From Endozoicomonas ascidiicola (lineage in GTDB: Bacteria; Pseudomonadota; Gammaproteobacteria; Pseudomonadales; Endozoicomonadaceae): DNA of 64,000 bases. The translations under genes and the position numbers were made by a program. The DNA lies in the NCBI RefSeq assembly GCF_001646945.1, contig NZ_LUTV01000008.1:111865-175864 (forward strand). The letters run 5' to 3'. Shown here piece by piece: positions 7,447 through 15,316 of this stretch (within the stretch, counting starts at the first letter, position 1; every line of letters begins with the position of its first letter). Under the pieces are notes generated by a model. The model did not search any database, was not told the origin of the DNA, and saw only the letters and a program-made list of their open reading frames with translations.

Positions 7447-7851
7447 CTAACACTTTGCATCCCGAAAATTCACGCTACTCCCTCTCTGGTTTAGACGTAA
7501 AATCACTTGCATCAGAGCTTTTCTCCAGTGCCTGGAAGCGGTCATCCGAGACAAGCCTGACTCTTTGGCGATATCACGCCAGGGTAATCCCGCTGCTCGT
7601 AACCAAACCAGTGATCGTTCGTCTTCACTGAGCCACCGCAACCAGCGCATACACTCGATCATCCGATCCACGGCATCTCCCGACGGTTGTAGTGATTTTG
7701 CTTGAACACCCTCCGAGTGATAAACCTCCCAGCGGTTGGGATTAAATTCAGGCCAATACGACGAGTGCCCGAGGTTTAATCCGGAGGGCACTCTGCGAGC
7801 CACCAGCCAGGCTTCCCGATATCGATCTCTGAGTTCGTCAATGGTCAACAT
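7447..7851 (-). CDS. DUF6362 family phage protein with HTH
   Basis: A 134-residue protein. The C-terminal half resembles sigma-region-4 or response-regulator helix-turn-helix domains: a WLSEDERSLVWLRAAGLPW segment, then DIAKESGLSRMTASRHWRKAL, the pattern I associate with DUF6362. These proteins sit in proteobacterial prophages near late genes and may control them; this role is inference. It lies just downstream of the repeat cluster at 7.9-8.1 kb and in the same direction as the primase-helicase. Confidence 0.7.
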   Translation of the reverse strand: MLTIDELRDRYREAWLVARRVPSGLNLGHSSYWPEFNPNRWEVYHSEGVQAKSLQPSGDAVDRMIECMRWLRWLSEDERSLVWLRAAGLPWRDIAKESGLSRMTASRHWRKALMQVILRLNQRGSSVNFRDAKC

Positions 7852-7934
7852 GGCATCGCCTCCTGCGATTTCTTATACGGACGGGACCGACCTGAAGGAG
7901 GCTCGTCCGTATATATTTATATATAAAAGAATCC

Positions 7935-8133
7935 AGCAACTCAGCAACTCAACAAAAACAATAGATTTCAAACAGTTATGAGTTGCTGGGTTGAGTTGCT
8001 AACTTTTTAAAATCCAGCAACTCAGGTTTCACTTAACAGCCTGATTTGTTTATTTTTTTTGAGTTGCTGGACAAATCTAGCAACTCAGCAACTCCCCATT
8101 TTCAGCAACTCGCTGGCAACTCGCCAGCAACTC
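7935..8133. repeat. Cluster of AGCAACTC repeats (iteron-like, possible phage origin)
   Basis: Seven exact AGCAACTC (7935, 7943, 8016, 8079, 8087, 8104, 8126), one variant GGCAACTC (8115) and three inverted copies GAGTTGCT (7980, 7993, 8061) lie within 200 bases, mixed with AT-rich runs (TATTTTTTTT near 8050, ATATATTTATATATA near 7910). The cluster lies between the 3' end of the primase-helicase gene and the DUF6362 gene. Short, closely spaced, oriented repeats plus AT-rich DNA next to a replication gene are what replication initiator binding sites look like. A regulator-binding array is the alternative. Confidence 0.6.
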
Positions 8134-8142
8134 AAATGATCT

Positions 8143-10260
8143 TCAATGCTGGTCGTAATAGATCCATTGCTCCGGATCCTCAACAGGTAAATTTGCGGAA
8201 GTCTGAGCGCATTTATAGTGCGTCGGCAGCACCCTGCATAATGGATTTCCATCGTTGCCCAGCTCCATATTTTCAACACAGAGATACCCCTGAGTGCTCC
8301 TCAACGGTGGCGATAAATTGTATTCATCATGGTCGTTAAAGAACTTGATATAGCCTTTAGTGCTCAGCACATTAATGCGATCCCGGATCGTCGAGCTGGC
8401 CCCAAGTCCGGCCTGATTTTCAAATGCCTGGGCAAATTGATTGGAAGTGTAAACCCGCCCCTGCAGAGCCTCTTGAAAAAGCAGATTAACAATAACCTCA
8501 CGCTTTCTGATCCGCTCTGCATCGTGCTTGCGTCCCATTTCCTCACCCGCAATCCGAATACCATTCGGAGGCGCTTCGCACCCTTGCCCCTCTTTTTTAA
8601 TGACTCTCTTCGCTGTCGGTGATGGTCCATTCCTCAGCTCGTAATACAACATTCTCTCGGGTTCCATCTCTTCCGGTTTAAACAGCAGCATCCCTGAGGT
8701 GTAATAGCCACGCAAACTTCCGGCACCGGACAAAGCTTGAAACGGATCTTCCTCTAACTGTCGTTTACTCATTTTCTTTGTATGATGAACCAGGATGAGC
8801 CCAGCCTCTGGATTCACAATATCCCTTAACTGTTCTACCCGTTCTTTCAGAAAAAACAGCATGGCATTGTTGTCATTTTCACTGCTGCCATCAGGGCCAG
8901 GATCAAAAACATTTCGGATGGGATCGATAACAATGACGTCCGGTCCCTCAGGAAAAGCATCTCGTATTGCCCTTAAAATCAGGGGCATCCCTTTAGCATT
9001 CAATATCAGGTTCAACCTTGCCGTCACCACCAGATTCTCCCTTACATCGGACAGCTGATATTGCTCCAGAGGCAGCTGTTTTACTCGTTCGCGTAAATAG
9101 TGATATTGAACCTCTGCCTGAAGGTAAAAAGTCTTCAGCGGTTTGCTCGGGCGCATATCAAGAAAGGTTAATCCTGCAGACATATGAGCCAGTAAATTCA
9201 AAAGGAAGTCACTCTTTCCTACCTTGGGCGCACCACCCACCACCAGCATGCCGCCTGAGGTCAATACTCTCGGGCTAAGCAAGTCGTCCGGCATGGGAGA
9301 GTCATCATCAAGGAGGTCTCCAAATCGATAAAAGGGCACTGACTCTTTAAGCGTTTTCCGTTGTGTCGTCACCATCCACTGTCGGATATCAAAGCCTTCA
9401 GCCACCGCATCTGCCGCATCCCATTTCTCATAACTGTTTTCCGGAGGTTTAAAAGTAACGACGCTGGTGGCGCCAATCTCAGCGATGGCGTTGGCTGCAC
9501 TGTGTGCATAAGCTAAACCGGCCTCATCATTATCCGGCCAAATCATTACCCTCTTATCTTTTAGTGGTGACCAGTCGGTTTTATCAACGGGTGCCTTGGC
9601 TCCGTTCATTGCCGTGGTGGCACAGTAGCCATTGTCTATTAATGCCTGAGCAGCTTTTTCACCCTCCACCAGCCAGACGTCTGTAGCCGTTTTGATAGCA
9701 GGTTGGTTATAGAGAGGTCTTGGATTCGGTGCTTTGGTTTTTCTGGCCTTAACATCCCAGGACCTGAATTCCTTACCATCTGGGGTATCGTACCGATAGA
9801 CACAGGCGATTAAATTACCTGCAGCATCATGGTAATCCCACTTGCCAGTGTGCGCTCCAAGGTCCTCGTAATCGTCCTGATAGCTTGCCACTGCTGGTGG
9901 ACTGGTTGATGGCATACCCAACCAATCAGCCATAAAACGAATAACCTCAGGGAAATCATTCTTAGCATCGAGCCCATGAATAGCTGCGGTCAGACTGACA
10001 ATGTCACCACCTTCTCCGTTTTCAAAGTCATGCCAAAGTCCAGTATCGGTTCCATCCAATGAGACTTCCAGGCTCTTACCTTTATCCCCCTGAACATTAC
10101 CCATTACATACTTGTTACCCCGTCGCTTACCGTTGGGAAACATCGCAGCCAGGTAGTCCACCAGTCGTTCCTGAATGCGTCGTTTAATATCCTCTGCGGG
10201 TAACAGCTCCGGAGACTGCTGCTCAGCAGCCGTATTGAAATTGAGCCATCCGTTATTCAT
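8143..10260 (-). CDS. Phage primase-helicase (TOPRIM plus RecA-like AAA_25)
   Basis: A 705-residue bifunctional replication protein. The N-terminal part (to about residue 150) resembles primase-associated domains; a TOPRIM domain follows (VWLVEGEKAAQAL near residue 195 with the catalytic Glu; VMIWPDNDEAGL near 240 with the DxD-type acidic pair). A RecA/RepA-like helicase domain starts near residue 330 with Walker A GGAPKVGKSDFLLNL and Walker B DVIVIDPIRNVF, then LILVHHTKK. A C-terminal winged-helix region closes the protein. It would prime and unwind phage DNA, acting with the SSB-like and Sak4-like proteins encoded upstream in the same direction. Repeats that may be its origin lie right after its stop codon. 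Confidence 0.9.
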   Translation of the reverse strand: MNNGWLNFNTAAEQQSPELLPAEDIKRRIQERLVDYLAAMFPNGKRRGNKYVMGNVQGDKGKSLEVSLDGTDTGLWHDFENGEGGDIVSLTAAIHGLDAKNDFPEVIRFMADWLGMPSTSPPAVASYQDDYEDLGAHTGKWDYHDAAGNLIACVYRYDTPDGKEFRSWDVKARKTKAPNPRPLYNQPAIKTATDVWLVEGEKAAQALIDNGYCATTAMNGAKAPVDKTDWSPLKDKRVMIWPDNDEAGLAYAHSAANAIAEIGATSVVTFKPPENSYEKWDAADAVAEGFDIRQWMVTTQRKTLKESVPFYRFGDLLDDDSPMPDDLLSPRVLTSGGMLVVGGAPKVGKSDFLLNLLAHMSAGLTFLDMRPSKPLKTFYLQAEVQYHYLRERVKQLPLEQYQLSDVRENLVVTARLNLILNAKGMPLILRAIRDAFPEGPDVIVIDPIRNVFDPGPDGSSENDNNAMLFFLKERVEQLRDIVNPEAGLILVHHTKKMSKRQLEEDPFQALSGAGSLRGYYTSGMLLFKPEEMEPERMLYYELRNGPSPTAKRVIKKEGQGCEAPPNGIRIAGEEMGRKHDAERIRKREVIVNLLFQEALQGRVYTSNQFAQAFENQAGLGASSTIRDRINVLSTKGYIKFFNDHDEYNLSPPLRSTQGYLCVENMELGNDGNPLCRVLPTHYKCAQTSANLPVEDPEQWIYYDQH

Positions 10261-10330
10261 TGCTCAGCGTCCCTGTAAAAAGAAGCCCACCTGCTGGTGG
10301 GCAATTATGGATTCATATTTCAACCAGAGG

Positions 10331-10966
10331 TTAATCCCACTGGCTGCCATAACTCTCTGCAGGATGAGGAGCCTGATCCGGTCCCCGATACAACTCAGAC
10401 TGCAATTCATGAGGAGACAGTCTTTGACCTTGCGGAGCTTGACCTGTCGAGGCAACACTGTGCATCAGTTGGGCATACTGCTTGTGCTCCGCAGTAATAG
10501 CCTGCTTGATGACATTCTTAGGTTCATCATATTGATCCTTTTCCAAAGCCACTTTGGCCACAAATTCAATACCATCCAACTCAGACAGCGACATCAACTG
10601 GCGAGCCTTATACGCCGGTGGACTGTTATCCTCCGGTTTGATATTTCGGGCTGACTGCAGAATGCTTCGAACAAAAGAGCGGCCCATGCTCTCCCACTCA
10701 GGCCCTTTGGGGCTGAACATACCAATGAGTGACCACACTTTACGTTTGGCATACTGCCCTGCCAGCGCTGTGAATTCGGCATTAAGGTAAATAGCACCGG
10801 TATCGCCACGGGTGGCATACCCTCCTGTCCAACCCATATTCGGGTCATCGTAGCCACCGGGTTTGATGGTCATACGCACCTTAACGAGCGTGCCTGAAGG
10901 GATGATGTCATGCTGGTTCTGTTCAACAGCATCATTGAAATCGTTCCATGATTTTTTCTGGGACAT
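10331..10966 (-). CDS. Phage SSB-like / recombination-associated protein (tentative)
   Basis: A 211-residue cytosolic protein. Residues about 20-120 look like an OB-type beta domain (LVKVRMTIKPGGYDD..., GAIYLNAEFTALAGQYAKRKVW, LSELDGIEFVAKVALEKDQYDEPKN), with a disordered, Gln/Pro-rich C-tail ending in an acidic-aromatic tip (YGSQWD), as in single-strand-binding proteins. It follows the Sak4-like ATPase gene by two bases; phage Sak4 proteins commonly work with a neighbouring SSB. No specific family name is certain. The assignment is from layout, tail and neighbour. Confidence 0.6.
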   Translation of the reverse strand: MSQKKSWNDFNDAVEQNQHDIIPSGTLVKVRMTIKPGGYDDPNMGWTGGYATRGDTGAIYLNAEFTALAGQYAKRKVWSLIGMFSPKGPEWESMGRSFVRSILQSARNIKPEDNSPPAYKARQLMSLSELDGIEFVAKVALEKDQYDEPKNVIKQAITAEHKQYAQLMHSVASTGQAPQGQRLSPHELQSELYRGPDQAPHPAESYGSQWD

Positions 10967-10968
10967 GA

Positions 10969-11139
10969 TTATGCTTCCTGTTTATTGTTAAGAGTGGTTT
11001 CAGGGGCTGGGTTATCAAAATTGACCGGCTGACGTTCAGCGGTCCGGATTTTATGAAACAGCCTGCCAAGGTGTGGTGGCTCGAACAGATCAAGGCGACC
11101 ACTGCGATCCTTGGCTGGGTAGCCGTAAGGGTTCAGTGT
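10969..11139 (-). pseudogene. In-frame C-terminal tail of the ATPase gene, after an internal TAG
   Basis: Directly after the TAG (11140-11142) that ends the ATPase frame, the same frame stays open for 56 codons to TAA at 10969-10971, two bases before the next gene's ATG. Its translation (TLNPYGYPAKDRSGRLD then FEPPHLGRLFHKI) reads like the conserved C-terminal end of this phage ATPase family, so the TAG appears to be a nonsense mutation, a suppressed codon or a sequencing error in a 286-residue protein. The gene packing with its neighbour fits the longer version. Confidence 0.75.
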
Positions 11140-11829
11140 CTAGCATACAAAGGTACGACGGAGATTGCCTTCCTCATCTGGTAAGCTGACCAGGGTAATC
11201 ACCTGATCAACAATGCCTGGCATCTCCAGCCCGGTTTTAGAACCTTCAATCTGCAGCTGGTAGAGCTTCCGATTAAAGTCATCCACGCGTTCTTCCAGAA
11301 TGGCCACGAACACGACGTTCTTGCCTCGGGCATGTTGGAGGTGAGTCAGCGCTGCAATCATTTCCTGACCATGAAGGCCATATGCGCCCCGAGTATCTGG
11401 CTTACCGGTTTTCTCCGAGAAGGCCTGGGGTTGGCTCTTGCACCACTGGAAGCAAAGCCGACCCAATACCGTGATGGAATCAATAAAGTAGGTGTCGTAT
11501 TTATCCAGTTCAGACGGATCACCATACTTTTCACATACGGCTTCGTAGTGTGCTTTGGAATAGACTTGATCATCTCGCAGGGCTGGATTCGGACCTCCCA
11601 GATAAACGGCAACGTTGCGAAATTCAGTCCAGGTGGTTGGTCGAATGGTGTCGCCTTCCCAATCCTGCACCGCAAGATCACCGGCTTCTAAATCCATAAA
11701 CAACGTGCTTTGAGGGTCCAGCGTTTTCAACTGAGTCGTCTTACCTTCTCCACTCCGCCCAAGAAGTACACTCTTAATTCCCTTGCGTTCCTGACTTCGT
11801 TGTTCCGCTGTCAAAATGGGTAAACTCAT
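11140..11829 (-). CDS. Sak4-like RecA-fold ATPase, cut short by in-frame TAG
   Basis: A 229-residue P-loop protein of the phage AAA_24/Sak4 type, which supports single-strand annealing recombination or replication. Walker A is LLGRSGEGKTTQLKTL (residues about 22-37); Walker B is YDTYFIDSITVLGRL (about 115-129); a QWC...HGQEMIAALTHL segment and the sensor-like VFVAILEERVDD follow. The frame ends at TAG 11140-11142, yet the next 56 codons in the same frame carry the family-like C-terminus (see separate entry). The catalytic core is complete, so the shortened protein might still hydrolyse ATP. The start overlaps the stop of the upstream gene by four bases. Confidence 0.85.
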   Translation of the reverse strand: MSLPILTAEQRSQERKGIKSVLLGRSGEGKTTQLKTLDPQSTLFMDLEAGDLAVQDWEGDTIRPTTWTEFRNVAVYLGGPNPALRDDQVYSKAHYEAVCEKYGDPSELDKYDTYFIDSITVLGRLCFQWCKSQPQAFSEKTGKPDTRGAYGLHGQEMIAALTHLQHARGKNVVFVAILEERVDDFNRKLYQLQIEGSKTGLEMPGIVDQVITLVSLPDEEGNLRRTFVC

Positions 11830-12305
11830 CGTCTCACCTCCCTGTAGTTAGGCGACAAACGATACTTAGACGTCCCTTGTTCGATAGTAAGAGCAGGTCG
11901 AAATGCGTTCTGCATCACTTCCGGCCACTCATCAAAGCGGGCATCCAGAACGGTGTACTGTACCTCCATAAATTCTTCAGGATTTTCTCCCTGGTTACGG
12001 ATGGTTTCCGCAATGGCTGCCAGTTTCTTCTGATCCCAGGTAATGGCTTTAGGGATTTCCGAAGTGACTTTGACCGCACCATCTTCAAAATGAATAAAGC
12101 CAAATTCCTGACCAAGTTCTGAACGAATATTGGTCGACCTATAGACATACTTGTATGCAATGGCAGACTCCAACCAATCCCTTGCTCGCTGTGTTTCAAC
12201 CAACTGTTTTTCAGCACTATCCACCAGCTTGAGTAATTCCTCACCGGATTTTGCAGACAGATCACTGATACGTATATTGGTAATGGCTTGCAGGTCAGGA
12301 CTCAT
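11826..12305 (-). CDS. Hypothetical phage protein in the replication/recombination operon
   Basis: A 159-residue soluble protein without a recognised family. The N-terminal third is predicted helical and coiled (LLKLVDSAEKQLVETQRARDWLESAI); the middle is beta-rich (FGFIHFEDGAVKVTSEIPKAITWDQKKL) and resembles the DUF7173/phage 'heptad-linker' style proteins that often precede Sak4 ATPases. It overlaps both neighbours by four bases (HTH gene upstream, ATPase downstream), so it is made together with them and probably assists recombination. Confidence 0.65.
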   Translation of the reverse strand: MSPDLQAITNIRISDLSAKSGEELLKLVDSAEKQLVETQRARDWLESAIAYKYVYRSTNIRSELGQEFGFIHFEDGAVKVTSEIPKAITWDQKKLAAIAETIRNQGENPEEFMEVQYTVLDARFDEWPEVMQNAFRPALTIEQGTSKYRLSPNYREVRR

Positions 12306-12529
12306 GATTGACCTCCTGCTGCTATAACACGACAGTGCTCGGATGTTGAACGCATGGCAGTCTGTGCCTCATACGCTTCTACATCACGTGTCATGTAGAT
12401 CACACGCCCCCCCATTTTGTGGTAGGTAGGCCCCCACCCTAATGAGCGCCAGCGCTCAAGGGTTCGCTGGGAAATACTCCAGCGTTTTGCCAGCTCTGTC
12501 TGGCTCATGCTGTTTCTGTTCACGTTCAT
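12302..12529 (-). CDS. Small HTH protein, AlpA/excisionase-like
   Basis: A 75-residue MerR/AlpA-type DNA-binding protein. SQTELAKRWSISQRTLERWR forms the helix-turn-helix and the wing is LGWGPTYHKMGGRVIYMTRDVEAYE, the standard pattern of helix_turn_helix_17 proteins used as excisionases or phage regulators. It is the first gene of the operon running down to the primase-helicase, with four-base overlap to the next gene. Repeats of AATGTGAGA lie immediately upstream and could be its own sites. Confidence 0.82.
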   Translation of the reverse strand: MNVNRNSMSQTELAKRWSISQRTLERWRSLGWGPTYHKMGGRVIYMTRDVEAYEAQTAMRSTSEHCRVIAAGGQS

Positions 12530-12552
12530 CGCCTCCTCTCGTTTGTTGTCAG

Positions 12553-12621
12553 AACGTGAGTAAATTATCGAAAGTAAAATGTGAGACCGTCAGCCCCCAA
12601 AATGTGAGATATAATGTGAGA
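12553..12621. promoter_or_regulatory. Direct repeats AATGTGAGA upstream of the HTH-led operon
   Basis: Exact copies at 12578-12586, 12601-12609 and 12613-12621, with a variant AACGTGAGT at 12553-12561. They occupy the region just upstream of the HTH gene start (12529, minus strand), where an operator array for the replication operon would be expected. The binding protein is unknown. Confidence 0.45.
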
Positions 12622-12658
12622 CCTACATGAACTGATGTGTTTTTTTAAAATTCAGGGC

Positions 12659-12682
12659 AAAAAAAACCACCCGAAGGTGGCC
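12659..12682 (-). terminator. Intrinsic terminator of the SOS-box gene pair
   Basis: On the minus strand, CCACC-TTCG-GGTGG (12667-12680) with a UUCG tetraloop is followed by eight T. It lies 30 bases after the stop of the 331-residue gene, so the two-gene unit 14896-12709 is separated from the HTH-led operon. Confidence 0.85.
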
Positions 12683-12708
12683 ATCATGCACTGAGGTAGA
12701 TAATTATT

Positions 12709-13704
12709 TCAGGTCAGATTGAAACCGTAGTAACCACGGCGAGTGCTGGTTAGGTAATGCTCCCACCCCTTACCATTAAACAGCTCCGGAAGCCGCTTCA
12801 CCGTCCACGTTTGCGGTTTATGATTTGCCCTTTTCACCGCCAATAAAATATCACTGGCTTTCACTTCCCAATGCCCAGCCAGAGCTTGTTTGTACAAATA
12901 CTCTACCGCTGCCGGTTGATTTTCTCCCTGCAGAAGCCAGGGTTCTTTGCCGGCAATGACTAACTCTTTACTGATGTTGTCGTAAAAAACAGGACTGTCC
13001 TTTTGGTTCTGACCTGGATGCACGACAGCCTGGTAAAGTCGCTTGCGATTGATTGTGCTTCCATTGCCATAGGTATGCAGCGCCTGAGCAATGGACAAAC
13101 AATAAAATCCGGCCGGTAACCGATAATGCATGGGGAAGGTTTGATGCGCTGTTAGAATCAATCCACGATCCCGGTTCGATAGTTGCCGTAACGTGCCATC
13201 TAAAGTGGTTAAATGACTCTGTGCTCCACGACAGAACCAAATCGGATAATGAAATCCATCCGACAAACGAGCGGAACCTAAACGCCACAAATGACCATCC
13301 GCTTTCGGAGAGTTCAACTCATCCCGTTCACGGTTTGGAATATCAAGAAGATCCGCCAGACTGGACAACAGCCGATCGCAATCGAGAGATAAAATAGCGA
13401 CATCGCTTTCATCAACCGCTATCTTGAACAGTGTTTCAGGGCAGGTATAAAAATAGTGGCGTTTGGCAGGATCATAGTGAAGATCTTCTTCTGAGAAGTC
13501 CTCCCCAAAAGGCACAGATACCGACGTGGTTTCTCCTACCCGATGAAACCAGCCAGAGGAACCTACTAACGATTTCAACGAGGCATTCAGAGTTAAGGAC
13601 AAAATACCCTGAACCTGATGCCCTGCCTGAGTGACCCACTCCTCGGCACTTTCTTCAAAACAACGAAACAGATCAACCGTCGTTTGTGGCATCAGATAAT
13701 TCAT
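12709..13704 (-). CDS. Unknown prophage protein, second gene of the SOS-box pair
   Basis: A 331-residue soluble protein; no signal peptide or membrane segment and no family recognised. The N-terminal half is mixed alpha/beta with acidic stretches (FGEDFSEEDLHYDPAKRHYFYTC); the C-terminal third (EYLYKQALAGHWEVKASDILLAVKRANH) has the look of a winged helix or Kil-like DNA-binding module. It overlaps the upstream 407-residue gene by 32 bases (or 20 bases if ATG 13692 is used), so the two are translationally coupled, and a strong terminator follows. Being behind a LexA box, it should be produced after DNA damage. Confidence 0.7.
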   Translation of the reverse strand: MNYLMPQTTVDLFRCFEESAEEWVTQAGHQVQGILSLTLNASLKSLVGSSGWFHRVGETTSVSVPFGEDFSEEDLHYDPAKRHYFYTCPETLFKIAVDESDVAILSLDCDRLLSSLADLLDIPNRERDELNSPKADGHLWRLGSARLSDGFHYPIWFCRGAQSHLTTLDGTLRQLSNRDRGLILTAHQTFPMHYRLPAGFYCLSIAQALHTYGNGSTINRKRLYQAVVHPGQNQKDSPVFYDNISKELVIAGKEPWLLQGENQPAAVEYLYKQALAGHWEVKASDILLAVKRANHKPQTWTVKRLPELFNGKGWEHYLTSTRRGYYGFNLT

Positions 13705-14896
13705 TCCCTGTCCTTCTCATCAATCCATTGAGTTCGAGGAAGCGCTGACACACACGCTTGTCACTCTCCCGACTATAACGAAAGCTGCAGCGTGATTCAC
13801 CGGAAAGGTTTATAACGGCGGTTCGGTTTTTTTCTGATGCGTCATTACCACGCAAATGAATCGTGATGGCAGCACGACTGATAGGCCGACCGGAAAACCG
13901 AAAGTCTGATGATTGAGTAAGGTCAATGGCGGGAGAATGAATATCTCCACGGTCACTGACTGGTGAATTCACCAGCAGCGAGCTCTTATTTCCTCTCACA
14001 CCCAGCTGAGTGACCTTGGCACCATAAACACTCTCCAATCCCGCGACTCTGGGCTGGAATGTCTGGTCTGCCAGTTTCTGATAATCATAGGTAATCACAT
14101 CCAGGGGTTGAGCTGTGAATTCAATACCCAGTACGCACTCTACCGCCGCCTTAGCCGCCTGTTGCCAAAGCTGAGAATCTTCTGCCATAACGTAGAGCGC
14201 TCCGTTATCAGGCTCGTAAGTAATGAATGCGCTGGTGGCCAACAAAATGTCACACGGTATCAATTGTTGCTGCTCGACCCGGCCAGCACTCTCTGGTGGC
14301 AAATTGTAATGAAGACGAATTTCATAATGATCCAGCTGCTCAGGAGCGTCTATGTCGTAGCGTGGGAACAGCTCTGCAGCTATCGAATCCAACGGACAGA
14401 TTAGAACCTTGGCCATAGTTCTGCGAAACGATAGCAGTTCATGATCTTCAGCAATCACTATGTCTCTCGGTGTCTCAAACCCTGCACAATGTCTACTATT
14501 TCTTCGAAGGATACGAAGTTGTCGTTTATCCAGGGCTTCGGCAAATAGCCGCTGATCGTACTTATAAAGCCAAAGACTACGATAAAATTGGTTAGGCAAT
14601 GATAAAAAGTCATCTTTAGCTGCATCTGGAAGAAGCTCCCTTCGAACCACTTCCAGAGCATCCTGACCACTGCTATCACACAATAAACACACCTTCTCAA
14701 AGACCTGATTCAACTCCTTAATCCGGTCTGGATGCTCAAAAAGAAGCATATTCAACAAGGCTTGTCGTTGCTTCCGGACACCAGAGACTTCTGGGATTCT
14801 TAACTCCAGAGCAAATGAGTTGGATAAAATTTGTTGGAAAAAAGCGGGATCTAACCGTCTTAGCAGTTGATCGGTAAATTCAACGTTCGGCATCAA
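13673..14896 (-). CDS. Unknown prophage protein, first gene of the SOS-box pair
   Basis: A 407-residue soluble protein of unknown family, starting at ATG 14896 or 14893. The N-terminal 110 residues are helical (DQLLRRLDPAFFQQIL, LLFEHPDRIKELNQVFEKV); the middle has a basic helix (KRQLRILRRNSRHC); the C-terminal part is beta-rich and ends with a Cys/Arg-rich helix (DKRVCQRFLELNGLMRR). A perfect LexA box 57 bases upstream overlaps its promoter. The neighbours are replication genes on one side and the integration module on the other, a usual place for accessory (moron or immunity) genes. Any specific function would be a guess. Confidence 0.7.
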   Translation of the reverse strand: MMPNVEFTDQLLRRLDPAFFQQILSNSFALELRIPEVSGVRKQRQALLNMLLFEHPDRIKELNQVFEKVCLLCDSSGQDALEVVRRELLPDAAKDDFLSLPNQFYRSLWLYKYDQRLFAEALDKRQLRILRRNSRHCAGFETPRDIVIAEDHELLSFRRTMAKVLICPLDSIAAELFPRYDIDAPEQLDHYEIRLHYNLPPESAGRVEQQQLIPCDILLATSAFITYEPDNGALYVMAEDSQLWQQAAKAAVECVLGIEFTAQPLDVITYDYQKLADQTFQPRVAGLESVYGAKVTQLGVRGNKSSLLVNSPVSDRGDIHSPAIDLTQSSDFRFSGRPISRAAITIHLRGNDASEKNRTAVINLSGESRCSFRYSRESDKRVCQRFLELNGLMRRTGNELSDATNDG

Positions 14897-14952
14897 TTAA
14901 CCCTCATGACTGAAGGGCCATCACAACAAAAGAGGTCCAGATTTAACGACAC

Positions 14953-14968
14953 CTGTATATATATACAG
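14953..14968 (-). promoter_or_regulatory. Perfect LexA (SOS) box
   Basis: The 16-base palindrome CTGTATATATATACAG matches the gammaproteobacterial LexA consensus CTG-N10-CAG with the preferred alternating TA core. It sits 57 bases upstream of the 407-residue gene and covers the -10 region of its likely promoter. It could also affect the plus-strand gene at 15108, but that start is 140 bases away. Confidence 0.9.
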
Positions 14969-14989
14969 CATTGATTTATTCTCTGTCAA
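14960..14989 (-). promoter_or_regulatory. Sigma-70 promoter overlapped by the LexA box
   Basis: On the minus strand a consensus -35 TTGACA (14989-14984) is followed after 18 bases by TATATA (14965-14960), which lies inside the LexA palindrome. Binding of LexA would directly block RNA polymerase; cleavage of LexA after DNA damage would open a strong promoter. Confidence 0.7.
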
Positions 14990-15107
14990 ACACTGCATTC
15001 ACCACCAATTATACGACAAAGCCCCTCCATTCGCCGCAAATACGCCATGGTCAAAAGCCATAAGAGTTCGCCAAAATAAATGTAAGCGACAACCTGGAAG
15101 CAAACCC

Positions 15108-15308
15108 ATGGAAGAACTTCTATCAATAACAGAACCAGACCTCAGACCCCGGGATGAAATTGCAGCTCTTATTGCGACCGCCATCCTCCGCAAGAAACAG
15201 AGAAGCCAGGAGCCTTCAGCCCAAAATAAAGACCCTGACCGACTGGATAACTCCGCTACCTCATGCATGACTGTGAACACTCTTAACAAAAACAGAGAAA
15301 ACGACTGA
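15108..15308 (+). CDS. Small phage protein upstream of the integration module (66 aa)
   Basis: A 66-residue charged protein starting at ATG 15108 behind GGAAGC. It contains one amphipathic helix (RDEIAALIATAILRKKQR) and a disordered Asn/Asp-rich tail. No family is recognised. Its stop is nine bases before the start of the DUF2924 gene, which suggests it belongs to the same plus-strand transcript as the serine recombinase; small genes at this place often encode recombination directionality or regulatory peptides, but there is no proof here. Confidence 0.55.
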   Translation: MEELLSITEPDLRPRDEIAALIATAILRKKQRSQEPSAQNKDPDRLDNSATSCMTVNTLNKNREND

Positions 15309-15316
15309 GGTAGCTT

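Noticed and set aside
7935..8133. Repeats CAGCAACTC as a CRISPR array
   Set aside because: Units are 8-9 bases, occur in both orientations and have irregular spacing from zero to about 65 bases; no cas genes are nearby.
14953..14968. Simple TA-repeat
   Set aside because: The flanking CTG and CAG make a full LexA consensus at a promoter, so it is treated as a functional site.
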